Positions 15,872-23,553 of a stretch of DNA of 64,000 bases are shown piece after piece; positions within the stretch are counted from its first letter, which is position 1; each line of letters begins with the position of its first letter. A program made the translations under genes and the position numbers. The notes beneath the pieces were generated by a model. It was given only the letters and a program-made list of their open reading frames with translations. It had not been told where the DNA came from and did not search any database. The stretch covers positions 570,345-634,344 of the forward strand of contig NZ_JAECVR010000001.1 of the NCBI RefSeq assembly GCF_016055185.1. Reading direction: 5' to 3'. This DNA comes from Paenactinomyces guangxiensis. GTDB taxonomy: Bacteria > Bacillota > Bacilli > Thermoactinomycetales > Thermoactinomycetaceae.

Positions 15872-15905
15872 AAACAAAACCCCTGCAACTGACGTTGCAA
15901 GGGTT
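15872..15905 (-). terminator. Intrinsic terminator of the cell wall hydrolase gene
   Basis: On the minus strand AACCCTTGCAAC pairs with GTTGCAGGGGTT (15878-15905) around a GTCA loop and is followed by TTGTTT. Confidence 0.8.
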
Positions 15906-15910
15906 GTAGG

Positions 15911-16591
15911 TTACTTCAAAAAAACGTGTTGTCCAATTTTCAGAGTCCGCTTTTGCTTGGCCTGGTTTTTCATCCACCGGGAACTGGCTGTTTGCGGATT
16001 GTAATAATATACAGCTCCCCCGGTGGGGTCAGATCCCCGGATCGCCTTGGCAACAGCTTGATAGGCAGTTGCATTGGGCTTCAGGTTGATCTGTCCGTCC
16101 TTGACAGCGGTAAATGCTCCCGGCTCATAGATCACACCTTTTACTGTGTTTGGAAAATCTTTGTGGTCAACACGGTTCAAGACCACTGCAGCAACTGCTA
16201 CCTGTCCTTCAAATGGTTCCCCGCGCGATTCACTGTACACAGCCCGGGCGAGCAAGTTGATTTCCTGTTGCGAATAGGTATCTTTTTTCAATGTACCCGT
16301 AGTTTCCGGGCCTACAATTCCGTCAATCCATTTCAGATGTCTCTTTTTCTGAAACTGAATGACAGCATCTCTTGTATAGGCATCATAAGTACCTGTGACC
16401 TGTTTATGATAAAGACCCAGTTGTTTGAGCCGTGATTGCACATCCTTAACCTGGGCACTGTTATTTTTCTGTCCCACTTTTAACAGTGGAAACGCCGCGG
16501 CCTCTGCCTGATGAACAGGGCCAAATGCCAGACCGACCGCCAATGCTGCAGTTGTTCCCATTGCTAAACATTTTTTTAATAAATAATTCAT
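15911..16591 (-). CDS. SleB-type cell wall / spore cortex hydrolase
   Basis: The 226-residue protein has a signal peptide (MNYLLKKCLAMGTT..., cleavage near AEA-AAF). A peptidoglycan-binding domain 1 follows (VKDVQSRLKQLGLYHKQVTG, about residues 45-105). The C-terminal SleB/CwlJ Hydrolase_2 domain reads INLLARAVYSESRGEPFEGQ with catalytic Glu in the YSESRGE motif, then VAAVVLNRV. Such enzymes are lytic transglycosylase-like and act on cortex or vegetative wall. ATG at 16591 follows GAGGAGG by 6 bases; the longer upstream frame overlaps the riboswitch. Control by c-di-AMP, a wall-stress signal, fits the function. Confidence 0.9.
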   Translation of the reverse strand: MNYLLKKCLAMGTTAALAVGLAFGPVHQAEAAAFPLLKVGQKNNSAQVKDVQSRLKQLGLYHKQVTGTYDAYTRDAVIQFQKKRHLKWIDGIVGPETTGTLKKDTYSQQEINLLARAVYSESRGEPFEGQVAVAAVVLNRVDHKDFPNTVKGVIYEPGAFTAVKDGQINLKPNATAYQAVAKAIRGSDPTGGAVYYYNPQTASSRWMKNQAKQKRTLKIGQHVFLK

Positions 16592-16608
16592 CTGTTCCTC
16601 CTCTTTTT

Positions 16609-16735
16609 TGCCTCCGAGGTTAGCTGACGGGTTCGGGATTCGGAGTTTTCCCGGCAACCGGACGCAGTTGCTTCACCCCACATAAAGTTGCATCCCCCGT
16701 ATCTGTTGGCACAGAATTCGGCTTCAATGACAAAA
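16609..16735 (-). promoter_or_regulatory. c-di-AMP riboswitch (ydaO/yuaA class)
   Basis: The minus strand contains the class landmarks in order: GCCGAATTCTGTGCC, GGGGGATGCA, GGGGTGAAGC, GGTTGCCGGG, and the highly conserved 3' block CGAACCCGTCAGCTAACCTC with GGAGGC (about 16612-16645). It lies directly upstream of the SleB-type gene, whose ribosome site begins some 10 bases after the aptamer. No separate terminator with a T-run is seen; the hairpin that would switch expression was not resolved by eye. Confidence 0.9.
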
Positions 16736-16751
16736 CTCGAACCGGTTCGAG
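16736..16751. promoter_or_regulatory. 16-base perfect palindrome at the transcription start of the c-di-AMP riboswitch
   Basis: Bases 16736-16751 read CTCGAACCGGTTCGAG, a perfect palindrome. It sits just downstream of the -10 box, between the start site and the aptamer. It may be an operator for a dimeric repressor or a stabilising 5' hairpin. Confidence 0.45.
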
Positions 16752-16764
16752 AAAAACTGTTGTC

Positions 16765-16794
16765 ATTATAAAAGGGGAACTTATGTTATCTCAA
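16765..16794 (-). promoter_or_regulatory. Promoter of the c-di-AMP riboswitch unit
   Basis: On the minus strand TTGAGA (16789-16794), an 18-base spacer and TATAAT (16765-16770) form a good vegetative promoter. Confidence 0.7.
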
Positions 16795-16833
16795 TAGTAA
16801 TCGATTGGTATTGCAGGAAAAATTTATGTATGG

Positions 16834-16864
16834 ATAAGAAAGGCACAACCTGAGAAGGTTGTGC
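16834..16864 (-). terminator. Intrinsic terminator of sodA
   Basis: GGCACAACCT (16841-16850) pairs perfectly with AGGTTGTGCC (16855-16864), followed on the minus strand by TTTCTT. Confidence 0.85.
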
Positions 16865-16886
16865 CGGGTAGATCTCCTGTATGTTT

Positions 16887-17498
16887 TTACCCGCGGGCGG
16901 CGAGGTAACGTTTGTTTACTTCGTCCCAGTTGACAACATTCCAGAATGCTTCAATGTAAGCCGGGCGTTTGTTTTGATATTTGAGATAGTAAGCATGCTC
17001 CCAAACATCGAGGCCGAGAATCGGAGTAGATCCTTCCATCAGCGGGCTGTCCTGGTTGGGAGTGCTGGTGACGGCAAGTTTGCCATCTTTGACAACCAGC
17101 CAAGCCCAACCGCTGCCAAAACGTTTTACTGCAGCATCGCTGAATTGTTCCTTAAATTTGTCGAAACTGCCGAACGCTTCGTTAATTGCGCTGGCCAGTT
17201 CACCCGTTGGTGCTCCGCCGCCATTCGGGCTGAGAATTTGCCAGAAAAGGGTGTGGTTTGCATGGCCGCCGCCGTTATTACGAACTGCGGTACGGATGTT
17301 CTCTGGCAGTGCTTCAAGGTTGGAAATCAGTTCCTCAACCGATTTTTCCCCCACATTCTGACCCTCAAGTGCTGCGTTTAAGTTGTTCACATACGTTGCA
17401 TGGTGACGGTCATGGTGAATCTCCATGGTGAGAGCATCAATGTGTGGCTCCAACGCGTTAAATTCGTACGGCAATGCTGGTAATTCATATTTAGCCAT
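16887..17498 (-). CDS. sodA: Manganese/iron superoxide dismutase
   Basis: The 203-residue enzyme dismutates superoxide in the cytosol. It starts [20 protein letters not shown], the standard SodA N terminus. Metal ligands are visible in MEIHHDRHH (His near 27), in the NHTLFWQ region (His near 82), and in the C-terminal [12 protein letters not shown] signature (Asp and His). GGG-rich residues [13 protein letters not shown] and the GSGWAWLV segment favour the Mn form over Fe, but this is inference. It has its own terminator and probably its own promoter; neighbours are unrelated. Confidence 0.96.
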   Translation of the reverse strand: MAKYELPALPYEFNALEPHIDALTMEIHHDRHHATYVNNLNAALEGQNVGEKSVEELISNLEALPENIRTAVRNNGGGHANHTLFWQILSPNGGGAPTGELASAINEAFGSFDKFKEQFSDAAVKRFGSGWAWLVVKDGKLAVTSTPNQDSPLMEGSTPILGLDVWEHAYYLKYQNKRPAYIEAFWNVVNWDEVNKRYLAARG

Positions 17499-17636
17499 CG
17501 CTAAACCCTCCTATGTAAACTTAGAATTGTAATCCTGCAGGGAATGCCCGAAGGATGGTGATATAAAATGCTTACCCCTTATTATTATGCTAAAAACATT
17601 TTCATTTAGTCAACATGAACGTTTCAAAAGTATTGA

Positions 17637-18770
17637 TTAAAAAATCTCCGTTAACTCCGTTACATCATTCAAAATATAATCTGCTTTGAGTTCCTCAAAT
17701 TTACTCCTTGCCGCTTGCCCGGTCAGTCCGGTCAAAGTAGCAGCAAAGTCACATCCCATTTTCCGGGCCGCCAGGTAATCGGCCACCGAGTCTCCAACGA
17801 TGAGCACTTTTTTTCCGTCCGGAATGGGGAGGGTCAGGGACAAACATTCTTCCGCAGTTGCCGAGCGCCCTAAATATCCCAGGATATAAGTAAATGGTTC
17901 AGGCTTTCCCAGCGGGGCATGGTCAGGATAGGCCTCTTCAGCGGCAATCACATCCGAAGCTGTTGCAATCCGGCTTTCAGCAAAGTGGGAATACAACCCC
18001 AGTGCTTTCAGAGGAACTTCCGTCTCCAGCAGGCTGCGTCCTGTGCCGATACCAAGAGTGATCCCTCTTTCAGCCAGCTGATTCAGGGCGGAACGAATCT
18101 TTTCCGGTTCAGTAATCGGGATCTCCTGATGAAGAAATCCCTCTTTACCGGAACAACGCACCTCTTTTCCCTCTATTTCCTGATACAGTTTGTCACCGAG
18201 ATACCACTCCTGGTAAACTGAATATCCGAGTTCCCACAAAGAACTGTTGCGTGAAAACTGAGAGACCGGGATGCCAAACCACCTTTCAGCCAGATCGTTA
18301 AAATAAACTAACAATTCATGTTTCGCAATCTGCTCCCTATCCGCATACAGAGAGATCAATGAAGAAAATGAAGGTGTGAACGATTGAAGTTTGCTGCCCC
18401 CCCACTGTTTCAAATCCTGCAGGGACGCTTCTGTAACCGGTTGCTGCAAAAAATCTTGTACCTTTTCTTTGTGGTCAGGATACAGCTCCTTCAGCAGCAG
18501 CAGCAACTGTGCGGAAAAAGTAAGAAAAACCATATCCCAGTTGGAATTGATTCCTCTTGATTTCATCCAGTCCAGCACCTGGTCATTCTGAAAAACCTCC
18601 TGCCGAATGCGGCGGATCATATTTTCATCAGGTTTAGTGGTATATTCCGCAGCGAGCGATAAAAATTGAGGGGCATTTAACAGTTCCCAAACAGATAAAG
18701 CCGATGCGTCAAAGCACCGCTCTTCGCTTAAAAAAACTCCGTCTACATCAAATAGGATGATGTCGTACAA
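17637..18770 (-). CDS. HAD-superfamily hydrolase
   Basis: This is a 377-residue haloacid dehalogenase-like phosphatase. Motif I is ILFDVDGVFL (nucleophile Asp about residue 7), motif II is the GIGTGRS region, and motif III/IV is GKPEPFTYILG with VLIVGDSVADYLAARKMGC. A long insert between motifs I and II forms the cap and makes it larger than typical 220-residue phosphatases. The phosphate substrate is unknown. The TTG at 18770 was chosen because GGGAGG lies 8 bases upstream, giving the family-like start MYDIILFDVDG; the ATG six codons upstream overlaps that ribosome site. Confidence 0.82.
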   Translation of the reverse strand: MYDIILFDVDGVFLSEERCFDASALSVWELLNAPQFLSLAAEYTTKPDENMIRRIRQEVFQNDQVLDWMKSRGINSNWDMVFLTFSAQLLLLLKELYPDHKEKVQDFLQQPVTEASLQDLKQWGGSKLQSFTPSFSSLISLYADREQIAKHELLVYFNDLAERWFGIPVSQFSRNSSLWELGYSVYQEWYLGDKLYQEIEGKEVRCSGKEGFLHQEIPITEPEKIRSALNQLAERGITLGIGTGRSLLETEVPLKALGLYSHFAESRIATASDVIAAEEAYPDHAPLGKPEPFTYILGYLGRSATAEECLSLTLPIPDGKKVLIVGDSVADYLAARKMGCDFAATLTGLTGQAARSKFEELKADYILNDVTELTEIF

Positions 18771-18989
18771 ACCTATTTCCTCCCACATATTTTTGTTCCT
18801 TGTACTTTATCACAGTATTGTATAAAAGAAAATCATGCTGCCTTGCTTTTTTTCAAAAGCTTCTTTTTAGGACAAACTCTCATTTGTTATTGTAAAAATG
18901 TAACATCAATCGTGCAAAGAAGCATTATAAAGTTAAATATTTAAATATTCATATAAATAATCAATTTTCAATATATATTAGAAAATATC

Positions 18990-19018
18990 TTCACAGCTAA
19001 CATAATTTCGGGTATTAT
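18990..19018 (+). promoter_or_regulatory. Promoter of the L,D-transpeptidase gene
   Basis: TTCACA (18990-18995), a 17-base spacer and TATTAT (19013-19018) are visible. Transcription would start near 19025, leaving the ATG at 19034 with almost no leader and supporting the internal start. The stretch 18771-19096 holds nothing else recognisable. Confidence 0.5.
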
Positions 19019-19096
19019 GGAAGAAAGAGATAAATGGATGGTTCCTTGGCCGTCGCGAGAATGTGTTTGAGTGTGACCAAGGGGGAGGGGAACACC

Positions 19097-20239
19097 ATTA
19101 ATCGGATGAAATGGTGTCGTTTTGTTATGCTTGCGGCCATGATGGCCCTTGTGATTAGTTTTGCACTGCCGGAGACAACTTATGCAGCTTCACCGGATTA
19201 CAAAATTGAAATTAACAAAAAAACCAATAAGTTATACCTTTACAAAAACGGTAAAGTTGCCAAAGTATACCCTGTGGCTACGGGGAGAAGCAAATCACTG
19301 ACACCGGAGGGTACTTTTCCGATCGTTGTGAAGATCGTTAAACCCGGTTGGAAAGGAATTCCTGGCGGAAGCTCTAAAAATCCGCTTGGAGAGCGTTGGA
19401 ACGGGATCAGCGTGCGTGGTGACAATGGCCGTACTTATGGAATTCATGGAACCAACAATCCCAAATCAATAGGAACGCACGCCTCCAGTGGCTGTGTTCG
19501 GATGTATAACAAGGATGTTATTGCACTGTATAATACTATTTATGAAGGAACCCCTGTTTGGATCCACAGCGGTTCCAGTAACAACAAGTGGCGCGGGGAC
19601 TCCCGGGTGGGGCTGAAACCCGCTTCCGGAACGGTAAAAATCACCGGGGATAAAGTGAATGCCCGTACCGGTCCGTCTACCGGCTCCTTTGTTGTCACCC
19701 AATTGAAAAAAGGAACCGTTTTGGCAAAAAAAGGCGTTTCCGGTGACTGGTATCAAGTGAGATTATCCAACGGCAGGCTGGTATTTGTCTATAAAGCCTA
19801 TGCCAGTTCTTCAGGCGGCTCTGTTTCACCATCACCTCCCAAGATCAGCCCGGCATCCGGTCAGGTAGCAGTGACGGTGAATACTGCAAATGTCCGGGCC
19901 AACCCGAGTTTAAACGCACCGATCCTCACCAAAGCAAAAAAAGGAAGCAAGTTCACCCTGACGGGAATAAACTCTGAATGGTTCCGGGTGAAACTCTCCA
20001 ACGGCAAAACCGCCTATTTACATCATACAGTTGCCAAAAAAGTGGCTTCGTCTGTTTCGTATTTAACAGTTAATGTCAATATCGCTAATATCCGGTCGGC
20101 TCCTTCTCTCTCCGCAAAGGTTTTACAAAGAGTGTCAAGGGGTACGGTTTTGACCAGAACCGGGGTTTCCGGCGACTTTTATCAAATCAAATTAAAAAGC
20201 GGAGCAACCGCTTATATTCATAAAAGTGTTGTCAAGTAA
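19097..20239 (+). CDS. L,D-transpeptidase with three SH3b repeats
   Basis: The secreted enzyme of about 380 residues forms 3-3 peptidoglycan cross-links or attaches proteins to the wall. A signal peptide (MKWCRFVMLAAMMALVI..., cleavage near TYA-ASP) precedes a YkuD domain with the catalytic pattern GIHGTNNPKSIGTHASSGCV (Cys about residue 133). Three bacterial SH3 domains follow, each with a VNARTGPS / ANVRANPS / ANIRSAPS opening, which bind wall. The GGGGGAGGGG ribosome site ends 6 bases before an ATT codon at 19097; the first downstream ATG is at 19106, 15 bases away. ATT is therefore the better start by spacing, with 19106 as the conservative alternative. Confidence 0.9.
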   Translation: MNRMKWCRFVMLAAMMALVISFALPETTYAASPDYKIEINKKTNKLYLYKNGKVAKVYPVATGRSKSLTPEGTFPIVVKIVKPGWKGIPGGSSKNPLGERWNGISVRGDNGRTYGIHGTNNPKSIGTHASSGCVRMYNKDVIALYNTIYEGTPVWIHSGSSNNKWRGDSRVGLKPASGTVKITGDKVNARTGPSTGSFVVTQLKKGTVLAKKGVSGDWYQVRLSNGRLVFVYKAYASSSGGSVSPSPPKISPASGQVAVTVNTANVRANPSLNAPILTKAKKGSKFTLTGINSEWFRVKLSNGKTAYLHHTVAKKVASSVSYLTVNVNIANIRSAPSLSAKVLQRVSRGTVLTRTGVSGDFYQIKLKSGATAYIHKSVVK

Positions 20240-20270
20240 AGCATTTTCTCGCGACGTTTCTTTTATATTT

Positions 20271-20306
20271 GATCAGGCGTTTTGGATGCGCCTGATTTTT
20301 TTATTT
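20271..20306 (+). terminator. Intrinsic terminator of the L,D-transpeptidase gene
   Basis: ATCAGGCG pairs with CGCCTGAT across a short loop and is followed by TTTTTTATTTT. Confidence 0.88.
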
Positions 20307-20454
20307 TGCTGCATCTTTTTTTATTCCTTTTTTATCTTCCCTCAAACAGGAATTTTGTAGGTATTGGCTAAAAATAAAAAACATGGAATAAGAGGAAAAA
20401 ATACCGAATGACTGCAGAGCTTATATCTAATAAAGAAGAACGGGAGAGAATCCA

Positions 20455-20814
20455 ATGAGCAAAGAGCCGCTTCGTCAATTAGCCAGAGACTTTTTTAATG
20501 TGATTCAAAAGCATTTTGTTGGCAACCAGGATACCTTTGAAGATGAGATCCATGATATTTTACCCCAATCCATGGATATGTATATTAAATGGTTCACCGG
20601 TGAAACGGACAAAGTAACCAGGGACGCATGGATTCTTGCTCTTCTCGCAACACTGGGCAATGAACTGTATACACGTGATGAATTCATTGACATGATGTTA
20701 TCTGGAAAAAAACCGGATAAGAAAAAATTGATCCTGTGGTATCAACACAAAAAAGAAAGGGCAAAACAGGGAAACATCATTGAACTGAGGGATTGGAAAT
20801 CAAAACGAAGCTAG
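20455..20814 (+). CDS. Hypothetical protein, 119 residues
   Basis: I do not recognise the family. The product is soluble, helical in appearance, acidic in its first half and strongly basic at the C terminus (KKPDKKKLILWYQHKKERAK). GGGAGAG precedes the ATG by 7 bases, codon use looks normal and the frame covers the whole interval, so it is probably real. It sits alone between the L,D-transpeptidase and the surface-protein gene, both on the same strand but separated by a terminator upstream and about 230 gene-free bases downstream. Confidence 0.65.
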   Translation: MSKEPLRQLARDFFNVIQKHFVGNQDTFEDEIHDILPQSMDMYIKWFTGETDKVTRDAWILALLATLGNELYTRDEFIDMMLSGKKPDKKKLILWYQHKKERAKQGNIIELRDWKSKRS

Positions 20815-20967
20815 ATCAAAAAAACTTTATTCTGTCTTCAGAAAAAAACTATTCATAAACTGAAAAATATTCTACTATACATAGAGCTTTTTTCACAGAA
20901 ACAGAATTGAATCTATATTCAACTAATTAAAAAATTAGTCAAAATTGTGAACACAAAAAATATTTAG

Positions 20968-20996
20968 TGGACAAACGGAACTTTCTCTAGTATAAA
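20968..20996 (+). promoter_or_regulatory. Promoter of the MPKTA surface-protein gene
   Basis: TGGACA (20968-20973), a 17-base spacer and TATAAA (20991-20996) lie about 50 bases upstream of the start codon. Confidence 0.65.
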
Positions 20997-21044
20997 TAGT
21001 TTATGTAACCTAATTATTACATATATGTCAGGAGGATACCAATC

Positions 21045-21734
21045 ATGATGAAGTGGATCAAATTATTTCCCATTGTAGCCCTTGTGGCACTGTTAGCCTT
21101 GCCGATGACAGCTTTTGCAAATTCTGGAATCCAATCTGAAGTCAGCGGAAAGTACAAATTGGGTGCTGATACCAAAATAACCGGCGACACGATTGAGGTT
21201 TGGTCTAATGTGATTGGTGCAAGTAAAGTTGACAGCGGAGAATGGAAAATCGAACCCGTTGGTTCCGACAGTGCAGTTAAACCGATTTATGTTAAACAAT
21301 CTACAAAAGCCAAAGTCCATGTGAAATTTGAAAATCTGAAACCTAACGTTGAATATTGCTTTAAAATTCATTTCACTGGAAAACTAAACAACGACAATGT
21401 CAAAACCGCTTTGAAACTCACCGGTGAAAAAGGGATGATTTGTGCTAAAACACCTCCTCCTGGTAACGGTGATAACGGTGGAGATGGCGGTAACGGCGGC
21501 GACGGTGGTAATGGCGGCGATGGCGGCAACGGCGGCGATGACGGCGATGACGGTAATGGCGGCGATAACGCCAATGGTGGCAACAGCGGCGATGGTGGTA
21601 ACGGCGGCAACGGTGGAAAAATGCCGAAAACTGCTACTGATTACCCGGCTGCTATGGTTTGGGGGGGTGGTCTCCTGTTAGCCGGTCTGGGTATGTTAAT
21701 GTTCCGGCGCATTGTATTAAAAGGTTTAGAATGA
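21045..21734 (+). CDS. Secreted protein with Gly-Asp-Asn repeats and a sortase-like MPKTA anchor
   Basis: The 229-residue protein has a signal peptide (MMKWIKLFPIVALVALLALP, cleavage near FANS). An extracellular beta-rich domain of about 110 residues follows, then a proline hinge (TPPPG) and a low-complexity GGNGGDGG/GGDDGDD linker (about residues 139-191). The C terminus is a cell-wall sorting signal: MPKTA, a hydrophobic span (MVWGGGLLLAGLGMLMF) and RR...K. MPKTA departs from LPxTG and resembles the LPNTA-type signals used by class D sortases of spore formers. No sortase gene is in the window. AGGAGG precedes the start by about 9 bases. Confidence 0.8.
   Translation: MMKWIKLFPIVALVALLALPMTAFANSGIQSEVSGKYKLGADTKITGDTIEVWSNVIGASKVDSGEWKIEPVGSDSAVKPIYVKQSTKAKVHVKFENLKPNVEYCFKIHFTGKLNNDNVKTALKLTGEKGMICAKTPPPGNGDNGGDGGNGGDGGNGGDGGNGGDDGDDGNGGDNANGGNSGDGGNGGNGGKMPKTATDYPAAMVWGGGLLLAGLGMLMFRRIVLKGLE
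21479..21620 (+). repeat. Low-complexity GGN-GGD coding repeat
   Basis: Degenerate tandem units of nine to twelve bases (such as GGCGGCGATGGCGG) encode the Gly/Asp/Asn linker of the surface protein. Such tracts are prone to length variation. Confidence 0.8.
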
Positions 21735-21903
21735 ATTGTTGCCTTCGGGAATTTTGCTCAAACCTATGTAAATTCTTGGGTTTGGGCATTTCTTCTTATA
21801 TTGGGGGATTTGATGATTACTTAACTCCGTCACTTCCCCCGGTGAATGAACAAAAGACACAAGTGCATACTATTTCCAATCAACCAATCGGAGGTGTCAA
21901 ATC

Positions 21904-22083
21904 TTGCCCTTTGAGAAACAACCACCATTTGGCGAAGGATTTGAGCTCCATCCAAATCCTTCTGCACCTAATCCTGATCTTCGCAAAGGAAAAAAGGAAG
22001 ACCGTGTACCCCGGATGCGTAATTCAACGATAGGCGGTGAACCGATCCGGGAGGAAGGCGGACAAGCCACACCCATGGAGTAA
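21904..22083 (+). CDS. Small hypothetical protein, 59 residues
   Basis: A TTG codon at 21904 follows GGAGG (21890-21894) by 9 bases and opens a 59-codon frame to TAA at 22081. The product is hydrophilic and proline/charge rich: MPFEKQPPFGEGFELHPNPS at the start and GGEPIREEGGQATPME at the end. The balanced, non-repetitive composition and good ribosome site argue for a real gene. I do not recognise a family. It lies 170 bases downstream of the surface-protein gene on the same strand and could be cotranscribed. Confidence 0.5.
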   Translation: MPFEKQPPFGEGFELHPNPSAPNPDLRKGKKEDRVPRMRNSTIGGEPIREEGGQATPME

Positions 22084-22110
22084 AGTCACATCAAGTCCAA
22101 AAAAATAACA

Positions 22111-22271
22111 CAGGCAGTTACTCTTAATCAAGCCAACCATAAAGATGAGAAACATATTTAAAGAGATCAACTGCCTGCGTAATCCAAGGCTGGAAAGAAG
22201 ATGACAGACTGAGAGAGTTTCTTCTCCCCAAAGTCCATCATTTGCTAAGAGCCGAAATCTACTTTGTTGCG
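22111..22271 (-). mobile_element. Possible transposase 3'-end relic
   Basis: In the minus strand one frame ends QAVDLFKYVSHLYGWLD followed by a stop (about 22130-22182), which looks like the C terminus of an IS4-type transposase. A 9-base inverted repeat CAGGCAGTT...AACTGCCTG (22111-22119 and 22174-22182) flanks it. The upstream part is disrupted. The family assignment is tentative. Confidence 0.25.
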
Positions 22272-22307
22272 AAAAATAGATCAACTCCCTGAGATGACTC
22301 AGGGAGT
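22272..22307 (-). terminator. Intrinsic terminator of the broken phosphotransferase gene
   Basis: ACTCCCTGA pairs with TCAGGGAGT (22284-22292 with 22299-22307) around a six-base loop; on the minus strand TGATCTATTTTT follows. Confidence 0.7.
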
Positions 22308-22317
22308 AATCAGGGAG

Positions 22318-23260
22318 TTACACATCATGACGGCACGAACTTGGAAATAGCTTTTCAAATGCTTGATTGACGAATAATTTATGTTTTGCCCGCATCATTT
22401 TTTCCGTGCTTTCATCTAGTCCCCATTCTGAAATTTTTAAAGCCGGCCGCAGAGCAGCACAGAGGTCCCAATAAGGGAGATGTGTGAAATCAATAGTTGT
22501 CACCATAGATTGATACTGATGCGTAAAGTCATTCATGGCGTCGATGCCGAACGCCCACAGGATTTCAAGCCTGCAATTGGCAACATCGGCGAGCGGATCT
22601 CCGAACGCCGCGTCCTCCCAATCGATGACAGCAACAAGCTGGCCATCCTTCCACAATAAATTGCCCGGCCAAAAATCCCCATGCAGTAGTACAGATTTAT
22701 TCCGCTCGGGCAACGGCCAGGCTGATTCCAAAATATCCCAGATGCGCCCTTCATCTAATGATTCATCAAGGATTGCAGGACGTTTACGAAGCTTTTCGGC
22801 ATATATTTCTGCTTGTTTTGGCAGAAAGGATATATCAAAGTTCGAGACATCTGCTATGAATCCTGGCCAGGTTCGTTGCCATTTGAATGATGTAATCAGC
22901 CAAATCAGAAGGTACGAACTCCGTTTGGCCCTCAATCAATTCAATCACTATGTACGAAGTCGGGAAAACCTCGCCAGATTGATCAAGATAGAGTGGCGTT
23001 GGCGCAGGCAATCCCACGGATTGAAGTATTTGCAGCAGTTTGAATTCGTAAGCGGCTACATGCGGGTTTTGTTTGAGGTCAGTCTCCCCGTGCCGGCGCA
23101 CAATCATTTTTCTCGTTTGACCATTTGGCCGCTCAATCTCCAGGGCCGTCACCTGCGCTGAGACTCCTCCTTTCAACTCCCATGTGCAGAGCAGCTTGCT
23201 TGGAGGATCAATCCGTTGAACCAATTTTTCAAACTCTTTTTTCCTTTTTGATCTACTCAT
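22318..23260 (-). pseudogene. Frameshifted APH-family phosphotransferase
   Basis: The two halves lie in different frames. The N-terminal half (from ATG 23260) holds the nucleotide-binding lobe with MIVRRHGETDL and YIVIELIEGQTEF. It runs to LARIHSRCLEL and a stop at about 22835. The C-terminal half, in the next frame, holds the catalytic loop VLLHGDFWPGNLLW (HGDxxxxN) and the metal-binding VIDWEDAAFGDPLAD. The frame change falls near 22840, where CGAACTTTGATAT reads through as SNFDIS in the second frame. Together the parts would make about 314 residues, the normal aminoglycoside/choline-kinase-like size. A one-base indel explains the split; a sequencing error cannot be excluded. Confidence 0.8.
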
Positions 23261-23354
23261 ATGTTAATTCTACCATATTCCCATTCTTCATCTTCTACCA
23301 TATAAATTTTTCACTTTGTCTATCATCTTTTTGAGTAGTTACGAAAAAAATTGC

Positions 23355-23385
23355 TTGATCCTAATGCAACGTGAGGTTGTATATT
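23355..23385 (+). promoter_or_regulatory. MerR-type promoter with 19-base spacer and operator dyad
   Basis: TTGATC (23355-23360) and TATATT (23380-23385) are 19 bases apart, the long spacing characteristic of MerR-controlled promoters. The spacer holds the imperfect dyad CCTAATGCAACGTGAGG (23360-23376). It precedes the truncated MerR gene that it presumably once served. Confidence 0.6.
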
Positions 23386-23423
23386 GAGATTACCAGCAAA
23401 AACAACTCGCGCGAAATGAAGGG

Positions 23424-23523
23424 ATGTTCATAGACAAGAAAACATGGAAAGCAGGCGAATTAGCAAAACAGACCGGACTAACGGTGCGAACACTTTGAGT
23501 ACAGCGGACTGTTCTCTCCATAA
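23424..23523 (+). pseudogene. MerR-family regulator stub
   Basis: Twenty-four codons encode a MerR helix-turn-helix start (WKAGELAKQTGLTVRTL) and then hit TGA at 23496. In the next frame EYSGLFSP follows, matching the continuation of MerR proteins (RTLRYYDxxGLFSP) minus about 10 bases, and ends at TAA 23521. The rest of the gene is absent. It is a deletion remnant behind an intact MerR-type promoter. Confidence 0.6.
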
Positions 23524-23553
23524 AATCGCGGTTCCCCCTGCCCGGCTACATAC

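Noticed and set aside
21368..21610. Proline-rich minus-strand ORF (PPLPPSPPLPPS repeats)
   Set aside because: It is the antisense of the Gly/Asp/Asn repeat of the surface protein; no ribosome site and pure low complexity.
22024..22284. 86-codon minus-strand ORF
   Set aside because: It spans the 59-residue plus-strand gene and a transposase-like tail in another frame; composition looks accidental.
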